Positions 1-9,352 of a stretch of 64,000 nucleotides of DNA are shown here, one piece after another; the stretch's first letter is position 1; each line of letters opens with the position of its first letter. The position numbers and the translations under genes were made by a program. Source of the stretch: Sphingobium sp. Lineage in GTDB: Bacteria; Pseudomonadota; Alphaproteobacteria; Sphingomonadales; Sphingomonadaceae. The stretch covers positions 62,001 to 126,000 of the forward strand of contig QFQF01000001.1 in assembly GCA_003248935.1 (NCBI GenBank), in the 5' to 3' direction. The notes beneath the pieces were generated by a model that was not told the DNA's origin, searched no databases, and was given only the letters and a program-made list of their open reading frames with translations.

Positions 1-841
1 AAAACGGCCATGCGATCGCCATCGTCACGATCATCACCAGCGCGAAGAACAGCCAGCCGTAGACGACATGATCGAAACCCACGGCCGCATCGATGGTGGT
101 AAGGTGCGCGACATAGATGGTCGCGAACGCACGGATGCCGTTCGCGATCACCGACAGGGCCAGCGCGCCCGCCAGAAACGCGATCCGCCGCGACCATGTG
201 CGAAAGCAGAGATTACAGACGAGCGCGCCATAGGCCGTCATAGCGATCAGGAACTTCGCGCCTGAACAGGCCTCCGCCACCTCGAAATAGCCGGTGGGGG
301 TCGAAATGAAGATGCCGTCGAGATGCGCCGGTACGGCCGTCACATCCAGCATCACCGTCGCGAGGCGCGCCGTCAGCAACTGGAGTTGCGGCACCACTTC
401 CTCTCCGAAGGGAATGAGGAAGACGGCATAGAACAACGGAAAGGCGAGCGCCCGTGCAATCACCGGCCCCAACAGGGCGACGACGCTTCCCTGCAGCATG
501 ACGACCAGCCCCGCATGACGGAACAGGGCAACGCCAGCCGCCTCGCCCAGCAGCCAGCAAAGGGCACCCGCGCCGACCCAGGCAAGGCCGGGCCACCACG
601 CCGTTGGCGCAAGCTGCCGAAGGCCAGGCATCCTTTGCTGCACCAGCCAGCCGATCAGCAGCGGCACGAACAGGCAATGCCCATAGGTGGACGCCGTCCA
701 CCAGATGCGGATCATGTCACCCACGTCCCGCGCGAACAGGAGCAGGATGGCGAGGGAAACCATGGCGAGCGCAGACAGATGCGTACGCCACTGGCCGAAC
801 GCTCCCGTCCGTCCGTTCCAGGGCAGGACCACGCCCATCAT
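1..841 (-). CDS. xrtA: Exosortase A, C-terminal part cut by window edge
   Basis: Integral membrane transpeptidase-like enzyme that recognises and processes PEP-CTERM proteins at the inner membrane. The 280 codons visible read as many hydrophobic helices. The exosortase signatures are present: EACSGAKFL carries the catalytic Cys, NGIRAF the conserved Arg and DHVVYGWLFF the conserved His. The frame is open to the window edge, so the C-terminal domain (often EpsI-like) is not seen. The start is the ATG whose ATGA overlaps the stop of the upstream glycosyltransferase; a second ATG follows at once. Family assignment to the XrtA subtype rests on the motifs and on the neighbouring XrtA-associated genes. 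No PEP-CTERM substrate is visible in this window. Confidence 0.93.
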   Translation of the reverse strand, partial: MMGVVLPWNGRTGAFGQWRTHLSALAMVSLAILLLFARDVGDMIRIWWTASTYGHCLFVPLLIGWLVQQRMPGLRQLAPTAWWPGLAWVGAGALCWLLGEAAGVALFRHAGLVVMLQGSVVALLGPVIARALAFPLFYAVFLIPFGEEVVPQLQLLTARLATVMLDVTAVPAHLDGIFISTPTGYFEVAEACSGAKFLIAMTAYGALVCNLCFRTWSRRIAFLAGALALSVIANGIRAFATIYVAHLTTIDAAVGFDHVVYGWLFFALVMIVTMAIAWPF

Positions 842-2061
842 CGTGACGCCAGCAGCGCGGGCAGCCCGGCGAGCGTCGCCGCCCAGTCGTATCGCGCCTC
901 CATCCTTTTGCGTGCGGCCACGCCCAAGGCAGCCGCGCGGGCCGGGTCCGCGATCAGGGACAGGACAGCCGCAGCCTCCCGGTCCGGCGTCGCCGCGACG
1001 ATCAGGTCGCGTCCGTCCAGAGCGTCTATGCCCTCGGCCGCTTCGGGGGATGCGACGACGGGCCGGCCCATCGCCATCGCCTCCAGCACCTTGTTCTGAA
1101 TGCCGCGCGCGATACGCAGCGGGGCGACGACGACATCGGCCGCTGCAAGCCAGCCGCGCACGTCCCGTACCGCGCCCGTCACAGTGACGCCGGGAAGGTT
1201 GGCCAGAGCTTCCACCGCAGGCACCGGACCGCGCCCGACAATAGCGAAGCGTGCATCGGGATGGACGGCACGGATGACTGGCAGGCTGTCATGCGCAAAG
1301 CTGCGTACAGCCTCCACATTCGGACGATATCCCATCTGGCCAGTGAACACTATCAGCGGCCCGGAGCCCCGCTCTTCGTCGGTGAGCGGCTGGAAATCCG
1401 ACGCCGGGTTGAACATGTCGAGCGCGACGCCATTCTCGAGTGCCCGTACCCTGTCCACCCCCATGCCGGTCGCGGCACGAAACATCGCGGCCTCCGCCTC
1501 GCTGACGAAGGTGCTGACGTCCGCTCGCGCCGCCACGGACTGCTCGAATGCGAAAAGCTCCCTGCCTTCACGCCGGTTGATCCACGCCATCGGTCCCCGC
1601 GCACCTTCCGCATAGGACACATATTTGGCGGAATCGAAGTCGACGAAATCCATCAGGAAACGTGTCTCCTTCGGCAAAGACGGCACGAAATGCGCCATCT
1701 GGGCCGAATAGGCGACCACCGTGGAGATCGGCCGGGTGGCGAGCGTCCGCCGTACCCAGGCATGCATGGCCGGATGATCGAACAACGCAACCAGCATCGG
1801 CTGACGGCGATAGAGTCCCCGCGCCGCCGCGACGAGTTTGCGCGTATTGCGCGGCAGGACACACAGGCTGGCCGCCATGTCGCCCATCTCTGTCGAAAAG
1901 CCGAGATCGCGGGCATCGTCGGCGAAACAGCCGACATGCACCGGCGCGACCCGGCACAATGCGCGCAGCAGGTGATGGGAACGGATCTTGTCGCCGCGAT
2001 CAGGTGGAAAGGGAACCCGGTGGCAGAGATAGAGGATCTCGCCGTTCCCGGCCGCGCTCAT
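838..2061 (-). CDS. XrtA-associated sugar transferase (GT4-like, TIGR03087 type)
   Basis: Predicted GT-B glycosyltransferase of about 407 aa that would add a sugar to the exopolysaccharide repeat in the cytoplasm. The N-terminal half opens with LYLCHRVPFPPDRGDKIR, typical of the PEP-CTERM/EpsH-associated transferase family. The C-terminal half has the GT4 donor domain (VFTGQMGYRPNVEAV, then FAIVGRGP, then VLEAMAMGRPVVAS with the E for nucleotide-sugar binding). An upstream in-frame start at 2082 exists, but the ATG at 2061 overlaps the FemAB stop as ATGA, matching the coupling seen throughout the operon. The sugar specificity cannot be told. Confidence 0.92.
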   Translation of the reverse strand: MSAAGNGEILYLCHRVPFPPDRGDKIRSHHLLRALCRVAPVHVGCFADDARDLGFSTEMGDMAASLCVLPRNTRKLVAAARGLYRRQPMLVALFDHPAMHAWVRRTLATRPISTVVAYSAQMAHFVPSLPKETRFLMDFVDFDSAKYVSYAEGARGPMAWINRREGRELFAFEQSVAARADVSTFVSEAEAAMFRAATGMGVDRVRALENGVALDMFNPASDFQPLTDEERGSGPLIVFTGQMGYRPNVEAVRSFAHDSLPVIRAVHPDARFAIVGRGPVPAVEALANLPGVTVTGAVRDVRGWLAAADVVVAPLRIARGIQNKVLEAMAMGRPVVASPEAAEGIDALDGRDLIVAATPDREAAAVLSLIADPARAAALGVAARKRMEARYDWAATLAGLPALLASR

Positions 2062-3128
2062 CCCAGCCCTCGCGCAAGCCACGGCCCGGCGAGATTCGCG
2101 ACGGAAAGGGGAAGACGCTTCCAGAGGTCAACCTTTCGCCGGTATCGCGGCGACAGCGGATTGACGTCACGCGGCGCCATGCCGTCGGCCGTCCGAACGG
2201 CATAGGAAAGGGGAACCCCCTCGAATCCCCATGTCTTCTTCCACGCGGCATGACCGGTGCCGACCTTCGACCGGCCGAAATCGAACCGGCTGCATCCCCG
2301 TGCCCGGGCATGGCTCATCAGCCGGAAATAGAGGAATTCGTTCGATCGCAGGGCCCGGGCATCGCCGCTCGCGCCGTGCCAGTAGGGCATGACCGCGCCG
2401 CCATGGTAAAGGCTGAGCACCGAAGAAATGGGCACGCCATCCTTCCGGGCGACAGCGATGTCCGCGTCGTAGCCGAAGCCGTCCATCACCGCCTCGAACA
2501 GCGCCCTGGGGAAAACCGGAGTGCCGAGCCGGTGCACGCTCTGCGCGAACAGCCGGTAATGGATCGCCCGCAGCCGCGCGTCACGACCGGTCTCGAACGT
2601 CAGCCCGGCCTCCAGCCCCTTGCGCAGTTCCGCGCGGTGACGCCGGGGCATGCGCTGGAGCTCCGCTTCCTCATTGACGGCAAGGTCTCTCGCAAAACCG
2701 AGATAGGCGTCGGCCTTCTCCGTCCAGTCCTGCGGAACCATCCCGCCTCTCAGCTCGGCGGTCGCACAACCCATGCGCCCGGCAAGCGCCCACGCCGCGT
2801 CCGCCAGCGCCTGCGTCGCCCGGCCCGTCTGTGCCAGAATGCCGCCGTCGACAGCAAAACCGCTCGACACCAGCGCCTTGCCGAACAGCAGCGATCGCAT
2901 CGCGGTCAGCGGCAGAACGCCGACGACCCCGCCGGATACGTCCCGCGCGACCAGCATCGTCGCCCGCTGGCCCGTTCCACGCGCCACCGCACGTATCCAC
3001 GCGGGTCGATGGAAGGGGGTGGAACACGGGTCGGCAATGATCCATGCATCGACCGCAGCCACTTGCGCCGGATCATGGAGCGCGACCGTCTCCACCGTCA
3101 CCGCACCGGGATCGAATGCCGCGTTCAT
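2058..3128 (-). CDS. FemAB family XrtA/PEP-CTERM system-associated protein
   Basis: 356-aa member of the FemAB/GNAT-like aminoacyl or acyl transferase superfamily that occurs in XrtA exopolysaccharide loci (TIGR03019 type). The protein has the paired-GNAT layout: an N-terminal part with STPFHRPAWIRAV and VGVLPLTAMRS, and a C-terminal part with YWHGASGDARALRSNEFLYF and FDFGRSKVGTG, typical of the family. Its substrate is not known; a role in modifying the polysaccharide is an inference from context. It overlaps both the deacetylase before it and the glycosyltransferase after it by 4 bp, so translation is probably coupled. Confidence 0.9.
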   Translation of the reverse strand: MNAAFDPGAVTVETVALHDPAQVAAVDAWIIADPCSTPFHRPAWIRAVARGTGQRATMLVARDVSGGVVGVLPLTAMRSLLFGKALVSSGFAVDGGILAQTGRATQALADAAWALAGRMGCATAELRGGMVPQDWTEKADAYLGFARDLAVNEEAELQRMPRRHRAELRKGLEAGLTFETGRDARLRAIHYRLFAQSVHRLGTPVFPRALFEAVMDGFGYDADIAVARKDGVPISSVLSLYHGGAVMPYWHGASGDARALRSNEFLYFRLMSHARARGCSRFDFGRSKVGTGHAAWKKTWGFEGVPLSYAVRTADGMAPRDVNPLSPRYRRKVDLWKRLPLSVANLAGPWLARGLG

Positions 3129-4033
3129 CGCGCCTGTTCCCGCTCCAGAGCGATCCGCGCCCGTTCGGTCTCCACCAGAGCATCGATCCGGCCCCAGCGG
3201 AAATCACGCGCCAGGCGGCGCAGCTTGGGCGCCATCACCTTCAGGTTCGTATAATGCCGCAGCCGCGAGCGCAGCGGCGCGCTATCGACACGTGGTTGTT
3301 CGGTGTCGATTTCCCACGGGTGGAAATAGATGATCGCCGGGCGTCCATCCCGTCCGTTCACCTGCCGCACGGCCCAGCGGGAAAAGCTGTATGGCAACAA
3401 CCGGAAAAAGCCCCCGCCCCCCGCGGCCAGCGTACGGCCCATCAACCGCGCGGTCGTCACCGGCAGTTCGACCAGCGGACTGCCGGCGACCGGCGCCCAG
3501 CCGAAACGCGGCGCATCCGGCCAGCCATAATGATCGTGGACCACCGGCGCGACACTACTCGAATAGGCATAGCCTTCCTCGGCCAACACGGCATGCGCCC
3601 ATGGCGTCCGTGCATCGATGGAGAAGCTTGGCGCGCGATATCCGGTCACGCGGCCACCCGACGCCCGCTCGATCAGGTCGCGCGCCTTGTGAAGGTCCGC
3701 GCGGAACTGCTTCGGCGTCATGGTGAAAACACGCTGATGGTCGTAGCCATGGCTCGCGACCTCATGCCCGGCATCGGCGATCCGCCGCATCAGCAGGGGA
3801 TAACGCTCCGCGACCCAGCCAAGCGTGAAGAAGGTTGCCTTGACCCGGGCATCCGCCAGCAGCGACAGAACAGCGTCGCTGTTGCGCTCGACGCGGTGGG
3901 GCAGCCTGTCCCAGTCCTCGCGGCGCAGCGTGCGTTCGAACGCGCCGACCTGGAACCAGTCCTCGACGTCGACCGACAGGCCATTGATCATGGCTCCGTC
4001 CGTTCCGTCCTTCCTGACCGGCAGGTCACGCAT
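3125..4033 (-). CDS. XrtA-associated polysaccharide deacetylase (NodB/CE4, DUF3473)
   Basis: 302-aa metal-dependent deacetylase predicted to remove acetyl groups from the exported polysaccharide. NodB motifs are in order: SVDVEDWFQV (catalytic Asp region), SHGYDH (metal His pair), GYRAPSFSID (motif 3), and IYFHPWEID near the C-terminus, which is typical of the XrtA subgroup with a DUF3473 tail. No signal peptide is evident. Start 4033 has a strong purine run (GGGGGAAGG) just upstream. The internal ATG at 3991 gives the family's usual MINGL-type N-terminus and is a real alternative. Confidence 0.93.
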   Translation of the reverse strand: MRDLPVRKDGTDGAMINGLSVDVEDWFQVGAFERTLRREDWDRLPHRVERNSDAVLSLLADARVKATFFTLGWVAERYPLLMRRIADAGHEVASHGYDHQRVFTMTPKQFRADLHKARDLIERASGGRVTGYRAPSFSIDARTPWAHAVLAEEGYAYSSSVAPVVHDHYGWPDAPRFGWAPVAGSPLVELPVTTARLMGRTLAAGGGGFFRLLPYSFSRWAVRQVNGRDGRPAIIYFHPWEIDTEQPRVDSAPLRSRLRHYTNLKVMAPKLRRLARDFRWGRIDALVETERARIALEREQAR

Positions 4034-4063
4034 GCCTTCCCCCTTGCCCCCAAGCGTTTCCTT

Positions 4064-5248
4064 CTACGCAGCCTGCCCATGCGGCGAAAGGCCGGCGGCC
4101 TCGTCCCGCTCGATCCATTCGACCAGCATGGCAAGCACACGGCGCAGGGCCACGTCCTGCTCCCCCACGACGGACTCGACGGCATGCAGCCGGTCTTCCA
4201 GCGCGTCGACGCGATCGATCAAGGGCATGAGGTCGAGGTCGATCGTCTGCTGCCCGTCGATCGCAGCGCGCAGCGCACCGATCTCCGCGCGCAACCGCGC
4301 CACTTCCTCCCGATCCGCCGGAGGGGCTGAGGGCTGCACAACGGCGGACATCTCAACCGGATGGTCAGACGCCGCCTGCGGTGCCGCTACCGCACGGGCG
4401 ACCGGTGCAGACGGAGCCGGAGGGCTCGCCTGCGCCTCGTTCTCCTGCGACAGTTCCGCCACCACGGCATCGATCACCGGCGTGTCGATCTCATCCAGCT
4501 TGTCGATCGCGCCGAGCAGCAGCACCCGGCTCATGAGCGCGTTGATCCGCCGGGGCACGCCTGCGGTCGCCATATGGAGCGCGGCATAAGCGCCGGGCGT
4601 GAAGCGCGGATTGCCCTGCCAGCCCGCCAGACCCAGGCGATGCTCGACATAGGGCCCGACTTCCGACGCAAGCATCGGGTCAAGATGATGGGTGGCGATC
4701 ACCCGCTGGCGCAACTGCTCCAGCCCCGGCGACTGCATCAGGTCACGGAATTCCGGCTGGCCGAGGAGGAATATCTGGAGCAGCGCCTGCCCGCCCAGTT
4801 GGAAGTTGCTGAGCATCCGCAACTCCTCGATCGCGGCGATAGATAGGTTCTGCGCCTCGTCCACGATCAGCAGCGTGCGGCGGCCCGAGCGCGCCTGTGC
4901 ATGCAGAAAGGATTCGATGCGAGTCAGGACATCGGCCTTGTCCATGCCCTCCGTCACCAGCCCGAACGAGCGGGCGGCAAGGCGCAGCATGTCGTCCCCC
5001 TCGACCTGCGTCGAGACGATCTTCACCGCCGTCAGGCGCTGCGGATCGATCGACGCCATGACGTGTCCGACCAGCGTCGTCTTGCCCGCGCCGATCTCCC
5101 CGGTAATGACGATGAAGCCCTCGCCCTGCGCCAGACCGTAGCCGAGATAGGACAGCGCCTTCCGATGCGTCGCACTCTCGAAATAGAAATGCGGATCGGG
5201 CGTGAGCTGGAACGGCCGCCCCTTCAAGCCGTAGAACTGGTCGTACAT
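4064..5248 (-). CDS. XrtA-associated ATPase (ExeA/GspA-like AAA)
   Basis: 394-aa cytoplasmic AAA ATPase of the PEP-CTERM locus secretion-ATPase family (TIGR03015 type). The start MYDQFYGLKGRPFQLTPDP is diagnostic of ExeA-like ATPases. Walker A is GEIGAGKTT near residue 50, Walker B is LLIVDEAQN near 125, and the C-terminal quarter is a low-complexity Ala/Pro linker followed by a predicted coiled coil. SD AGAGGA precedes the ATG. Its role in the locus is not established; it may energise assembly or export of the polysaccharide machinery. Confidence 0.92.
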   Translation of the reverse strand: MYDQFYGLKGRPFQLTPDPHFYFESATHRKALSYLGYGLAQGEGFIVITGEIGAGKTTLVGHVMASIDPQRLTAVKIVSTQVEGDDMLRLAARSFGLVTEGMDKADVLTRIESFLHAQARSGRRTLLIVDEAQNLSIAAIEELRMLSNFQLGGQALLQIFLLGQPEFRDLMQSPGLEQLRQRVIATHHLDPMLASEVGPYVEHRLGLAGWQGNPRFTPGAYAALHMATAGVPRRINALMSRVLLLGAIDKLDEIDTPVIDAVVAELSQENEAQASPPAPSAPVARAVAAPQAASDHPVEMSAVVQPSAPPADREEVARLRAEIGALRAAIDGQQTIDLDLMPLIDRVDALEDRLHAVESVVGEQDVALRRVLAMLVEWIERDEAAGLSPHGQAA

Positions 5249-5274
5249 GGACGTCCTCTTATCCTTCGTCTGGC

Positions 5275-6873
5275 CTAGAACTGATAGCGCAGGCTCACCT
5301 GGCCCAGCGCGCTGATAATGCTGTCGATGCCGTCAGGATCGACGCCGTCGATGCCGACAGAGGCCGTGCCGGTCAGGCGACGGGTCAGGTTGCGATAATA
5401 GCTGGCATAGGCGCCGGCATTCAGCACATCGACGCCGCCGGTCCGGCCACCATCGTAATAATTGGCGTAGACCGTCGCATCGATGCCGGAGCGCTGGTCG
5501 ATCCGGCGGCCCAGGATCATGTTCAGATAGTAATTTTCATCCACCGCCCCGTCGATGTTGACGAAGAGATCGCCCGTCGGCGCGATGAACTTGCGGCGAG
5601 AATAGCCGCCCGCCACGCCCCAGTTCCACGGGCCGCGTTCCACCGTATATTGGAAGGCGATGCCGCGATGACGGAAATTGGCGGCGCTGATGGCGCTCAG
5701 CGCGTCGGCGAAGCACTGTCCTCCACCCTGCGCACCATAAACGCAATTGTTGAGATCGCCGGTGAAGGGATTGCGCACCACTTCGAACTCTGTGCCCAAA
5801 CCGGCGAGCGCACCGTTCATCATCCGGCCGAAGCTGTCGATCCCGTCGAAGACGACAATCCGCAGGGAACTGTCGCGGCTCGGCTGCCAGGAAAAGCTGC
5901 CTGTGAAACGCCATGAGCCATAGCGCTCGCCCACCCGCGCCTCCAGCGACGTGCGGCGGCTGGGCCGCCACAGGACGCCCACGTCCCAGAGCAGGCCATC
6001 GAAATCATAGGCCAGCGTGCGCGGCGACGCATTGTCGGTGACAAGCCGTCCTTTGGAAGAGATCACCGGATCGCCATTCGCGTCGCGCAGATAGTCGCGC
6101 TGGCCGATCTTCAGACGCTCATAACCGATGCCGCCGACCAGCGCCGTGGAAGCGGACACGGGAACGGTGACATCGCCCCGCGCCCATTTGTCGTCGAAAC
6201 GCTGGTCGAGTATCTTTGCGTCCTCCCGGTCCCAGCCCGCGCTGACGGCAAGGCCCACAGGCAGCGGTCCGGGCTGGACACCGACCGACGCGGTCGCGCT
6301 CTGGAACAGACTGTCATCGAACGTGTCGAGACCGAACGGGCCGCCCAGATCGTTCGTCACCCTGGAATAGCCGAGCCGATAGGCCGCATTGATGTTGAGG
6401 TCACCCGCGCGCGTGGCGAAGGCCGGACCGACATAGGCCGAATACACCTTGGCCACCGGGTCGGAGCCCGACAGGAAGCCCCCCGCGCCGCGCAGGTCAG
6501 CGCGCGTGCGGGTGCCGATCGCGCCGCCTTCTATCGTCAGCGTATCGGCGATCGGCATAACGCGGCCGCGCACGATGCCGCTGATGATATCCTGATCCGC
6601 CGCATTGCCGGCCCAGCCGAACTGATGCTCGTAGCGCAGACTCACCTGCCCCTCCGCATCGCGGGTGGTGATCCGCGCGTCGACACCCGCCGCCGCGCCC
6701 GTATAGGCCATGACGCCATCATCACCGCCCGAGAGATTGGCGACCAGTGCCTGGTTGAGCTCCAGATAGGGGGAGATATCGATCCGCCGCTCCCGCTGCT
6801 GCGCGAAGGCAGGCGCCGCAAGCAACGGCATCAGGACCGCCGACGCCATCACACAGGCAAGGCCGCGTTTCAC
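5275..6873 (-). CDS. XrtA-associated outer-membrane beta-barrel protein
   Basis: 532-aa preprotein of the TIGR03016-type family found in PEP-CTERM exopolysaccharide loci. It has a clear signal peptide ending AAPAFAQQ and then a long run of amphipathic strands with alternating hydrophobic residues. It ends LGQVSLRYQF, with the C-terminal Phe typical of outer-membrane beta-barrels. By position it could be the outer-membrane pore or anchor of the export system, which is inference. The start codon overlaps the tyrosine-kinase stop by 4 bp. Confidence 0.88.
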   Translation of the reverse strand: MKRGLACVMASAVLMPLLAAPAFAQQRERRIDISPYLELNQALVANLSGGDDGVMAYTGAAAGVDARITTRDAEGQVSLRYEHQFGWAGNAADQDIISGIVRGRVMPIADTLTIEGGAIGTRTRADLRGAGGFLSGSDPVAKVYSAYVGPAFATRAGDLNINAAYRLGYSRVTNDLGGPFGLDTFDDSLFQSATASVGVQPGPLPVGLAVSAGWDREDAKILDQRFDDKWARGDVTVPVSASTALVGGIGYERLKIGQRDYLRDANGDPVISSKGRLVTDNASPRTLAYDFDGLLWDVGVLWRPSRRTSLEARVGERYGSWRFTGSFSWQPSRDSSLRIVVFDGIDSFGRMMNGALAGLGTEFEVVRNPFTGDLNNCVYGAQGGGQCFADALSAISAANFRHRGIAFQYTVERGPWNWGVAGGYSRRKFIAPTGDLFVNIDGAVDENYYLNMILGRRIDQRSGIDATVYANYYDGGRTGGVDVLNAGAYASYYRNLTRRLTGTASVGIDGVDPDGIDSIISALGQVSLRYQF

Positions 6874-7811
6874 TGGGCGGTTCCGTAATAGGTGCCGAAG
6901 CGGCGGCCACTGGCCGAGAACTGCACGCCGTTCAGCATCAGTTGCACCTTCGGACAGGCTTTCAGCAGACCGGCGGCGTCGCGCAGCGCGCCTTCGGTCG
7001 TGCGATCCGCGCGCACAACCATCAGGGCCATGTCGACATGCTGGGCAATCGCTGATGCCGGAGACGCGGCGAGCAGCGGCGGCGAATCGAGCAGGATCAG
7101 ACGCCCCGGTGCCGAAAGACGCCCGAGCAGCGCTCCCATCCGCGCCGAAGCCAGATACTCCGTATCGTTGTTGCTCTGCCGTCCGGCGGGCAGAACCGCC
7201 AGCGAGGGAATATCAGTACGCAGGACGCAATCCTCGACTGCCAGCATCGGATCGGCGAGCGCATCGAGGAAACCCGGGCATCCCTCCAGCCCGAGGGTCG
7301 AGAGGATAGCGGGACTGGCGACATCCGCGTCGACCAGCAACACCTCGATATCCTTCTCCGCCGCCAGCGACAGCGCCAGGTTGACCGAGCAGAACGTCTT
7401 GCCCTCACCCGGCAGGGCCGAGCAGACGAGCACCCGCGCGCCCGTTTCGCCGGCCATGTCGAGCGCCGACAGCAGCGCCCGCTTGACGATGCGGAACTCC
7501 TCCCCGATCGCCGTCACCGGGCCGTCGGGCAGCAGGAAACCGGCCTCCGCCAGCGCAACGCGATCCAGCGCTTGCACGGGGCCGGTCCATTGCGCGCGCG
7601 GACGCGACGCGGGCCCGATTGCCTCGGCGACCTGTTCCGGCTTATCGGGAACCATCGAGAAATCCGGCCGGCCAAGCTCCACGCCCGGCGCGATCGGCGG
7701 CGCGACATGGCCGCGCAGCGCATCGCCGAAATCATAGACCTGCGTCGCCCGCTCGAAGATCGAACGGCTGTCGGTCGGCTTTCCGTCGATCGGGCCTGTG
7801 GGCTTGTTCAC
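6870..7811 (-). CDS. XrtA-associated tyrosine autokinase (CpsD/CapB-like)
   Basis: BY-kinase cytoplasmic domain of about 313 aa, partner of the neighbouring chain-length protein. The kinase motifs are Walker A GEGKT (in CSALPGEGKTF), Walker A' VLLVDADVASP and Walker B LILLDSPPLL. The C-terminus has only a small Tyr pair (GTYYG) in place of a long Tyr cluster. I chose GTG 7811 because AGGAAAG lies 6-8 nt upstream and it starts 13 bp after the previous stop; the longer reading from 7859 runs into the upstream gene. The likely job is phosphorylation-controlled polymer length and export. Confidence 0.92.
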   Translation of the reverse strand: MNKPTGPIDGKPTDSRSIFERATQVYDFGDALRGHVAPPIAPGVELGRPDFSMVPDKPEQVAEAIGPASRPRAQWTGPVQALDRVALAEAGFLLPDGPVTAIGEEFRIVKRALLSALDMAGETGARVLVCSALPGEGKTFCSVNLALSLAAEKDIEVLLVDADVASPAILSTLGLEGCPGFLDALADPMLAVEDCVLRTDIPSLAVLPAGRQSNNDTEYLASARMGALLGRLSAPGRLILLDSPPLLAASPASAIAQHVDMALMVVRADRTTEGALRDAAGLLKACPKVQLMLNGVQFSASGRRFGTYYGTAQ

Positions 7812-7824
7812 CGGTATCTTTCCT

Positions 7825-9336
7825 TCAGGCCATCGCGCGCTGGATGAATTCGACGGCAATCAGCAGGCCGCAGGTGCCCGCGAGCGCGCCGCTGCCACCC
7901 ATGAACCAGCGAAGCTTCTGCCGTCGCGCCTCGGCCTGCGCCGGGGTCTGTGTCTCACTGATCGCACCGATCACCGGAATGCCGGCGGCTTTCTCCAGCC
8001 GCGCCACGGTGGGATAGGTGGTGCGAACCTGCCCGACCGCGAAGGCCATGCCGATGCCGCCGGCGATGCCCGCGAGCAGGACACCGATCAGCAGCAGCGG
8101 ACGATTGGGCGAAGCGGGCACGTTCGAGAAGCTCGGCGGATCGATAACGCGGAAGCGAACGGCGTCCGTCTCGGTCTGCGCATCTCCGCGCAGGCGGACA
8201 TCCTCACGGTCGGACACCAGCTTGTCATATTGTGTCTTCAGCGCCTGATAGTCGCGCTCCAGCCTGTCCTGCTCGGCGGCAACGCCCGGCTCGTCGGTCT
8301 GGCGCGCGATCATCGCGTTCAGTTCCGATTGCAGTTGGCCCTTGCGGCTTGCCAGACCAGCAACGGTCGCCGCCTTTTCTGCCTGCATCGACTTGAGCGA
8401 CAGATAGGCGGGGTTCGGGGAACCCGCGACCACCTGCGCACCGCCCTGCCCGCGCAGGCTCGCGATCTGCCGCTGGAGCGCGACTACGTCGGGATGGCTT
8501 TCAGTCCAGCCGCGCGCGCGCGCCGCCGCCAGTTCCGCCTGCGCCGAAGCGAGCGGGCTCGCGCCGCCACCTGTCGCCACGCCCGGGATGGTCGGCGGCG
8601 TGCCCGCAAGCTGGCCGTTCATTGCCGAAACTGCGCTCTGGGCGGCAACAAGCTGGGAGTCGATCTGGTTCATCTCCGTCCGCGCCGCGTTCATGCGGTC
8701 GCTGATCGATCCGACGCCCGGCAGCAGGCCGAGATATTTCTGCTCGAACGCGACACGACGCTGCTCGGCCTCCTGCAACTGGCGTCCGCGCTGTTCCACC
8801 TGCGCATTGAGGAAGGCGAGGCCTTGCTTTGTCTCGGAGCGGTCGGTCAGGATGTCGGCCTCCCGGAACAGGTCGATCAGTTTCTGGACCACCTGCGTCG
8901 CGATGCGGGCGTTCGCGCCATCCGAAAGGCCCCGGTCGGACACCGTCGCGCTGATGTCGTAGAGATTGTCCTGATCGACGACGATCTTGATCGACTTGCG
9001 CAGCATCCCTGCCTTCGCGCCGATATCCTTGTCGCTCGCCACCGACTGGGCGAGGTCGGTCGAACGGACCACCTTCTCCAGATTCTCGGCACTGGTCAGC
9101 GTCTGGCGGACGCGATCGACGTCCTGCTGCTGCTCGATCGGCGTCACGCCCATCTTGCCGGGCAGGATGGACTGCGCCTCGACGTAGATCTTCGCCTTCG
9201 ATTCAAAGCTGCTGGGGATCAGCGCAACGACCAGCCAGCCGGCCATGCAAATGCCCCAGGCCGTCGCCAGCGCCAGCCAGCGGCGGTTCCATACCCCGTG
9301 CAGGGCGATCAGAAACTCGTCGTAGAATCCCGACAT
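7825..9336 (-). CDS. XrtA system polysaccharide chain length determinant (Wzz/PCP)
   Basis: 503-aa polysaccharide copolymerase of the TIGR03007 type. A first membrane helix lies at about residues 18-41 and is followed by a large periplasmic coiled-coil domain (about 60-400). Two more hydrophobic segments lie near 407-430 and 475-497. The XrtA family start SGFYDEFLIALHGVWNRRW is clear. It would control chain length at the inner membrane and recruit the tyrosine autokinase encoded 13 bp downstream. Confidence 0.93.
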   Translation of the reverse strand: MSGFYDEFLIALHGVWNRRWLALATAWGICMAGWLVVALIPSSFESKAKIYVEAQSILPGKMGVTPIEQQQDVDRVRQTLTSAENLEKVVRSTDLAQSVASDKDIGAKAGMLRKSIKIVVDQDNLYDISATVSDRGLSDGANARIATQVVQKLIDLFREADILTDRSETKQGLAFLNAQVEQRGRQLQEAEQRRVAFEQKYLGLLPGVGSISDRMNAARTEMNQIDSQLVAAQSAVSAMNGQLAGTPPTIPGVATGGGASPLASAQAELAAARARGWTESHPDVVALQRQIASLRGQGGAQVVAGSPNPAYLSLKSMQAEKAATVAGLASRKGQLQSELNAMIARQTDEPGVAAEQDRLERDYQALKTQYDKLVSDREDVRLRGDAQTETDAVRFRVIDPPSFSNVPASPNRPLLLIGVLLAGIAGGIGMAFAVGQVRTTYPTVARLEKAAGIPVIGAISETQTPAQAEARRQKLRWFMGGSGALAGTCGLLIAVEFIQRAMA

Positions 9337-9352
9337 AAACGCGCCGATCCCG

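Noticed and set aside
1662..3254. Long plus-strand ORF of 530 codons
   Set aside because: Opposite the FemAB-like and glycosyltransferase genes, with Arg/Pro-rich, non-protein-like composition; a GC-rich shadow frame.
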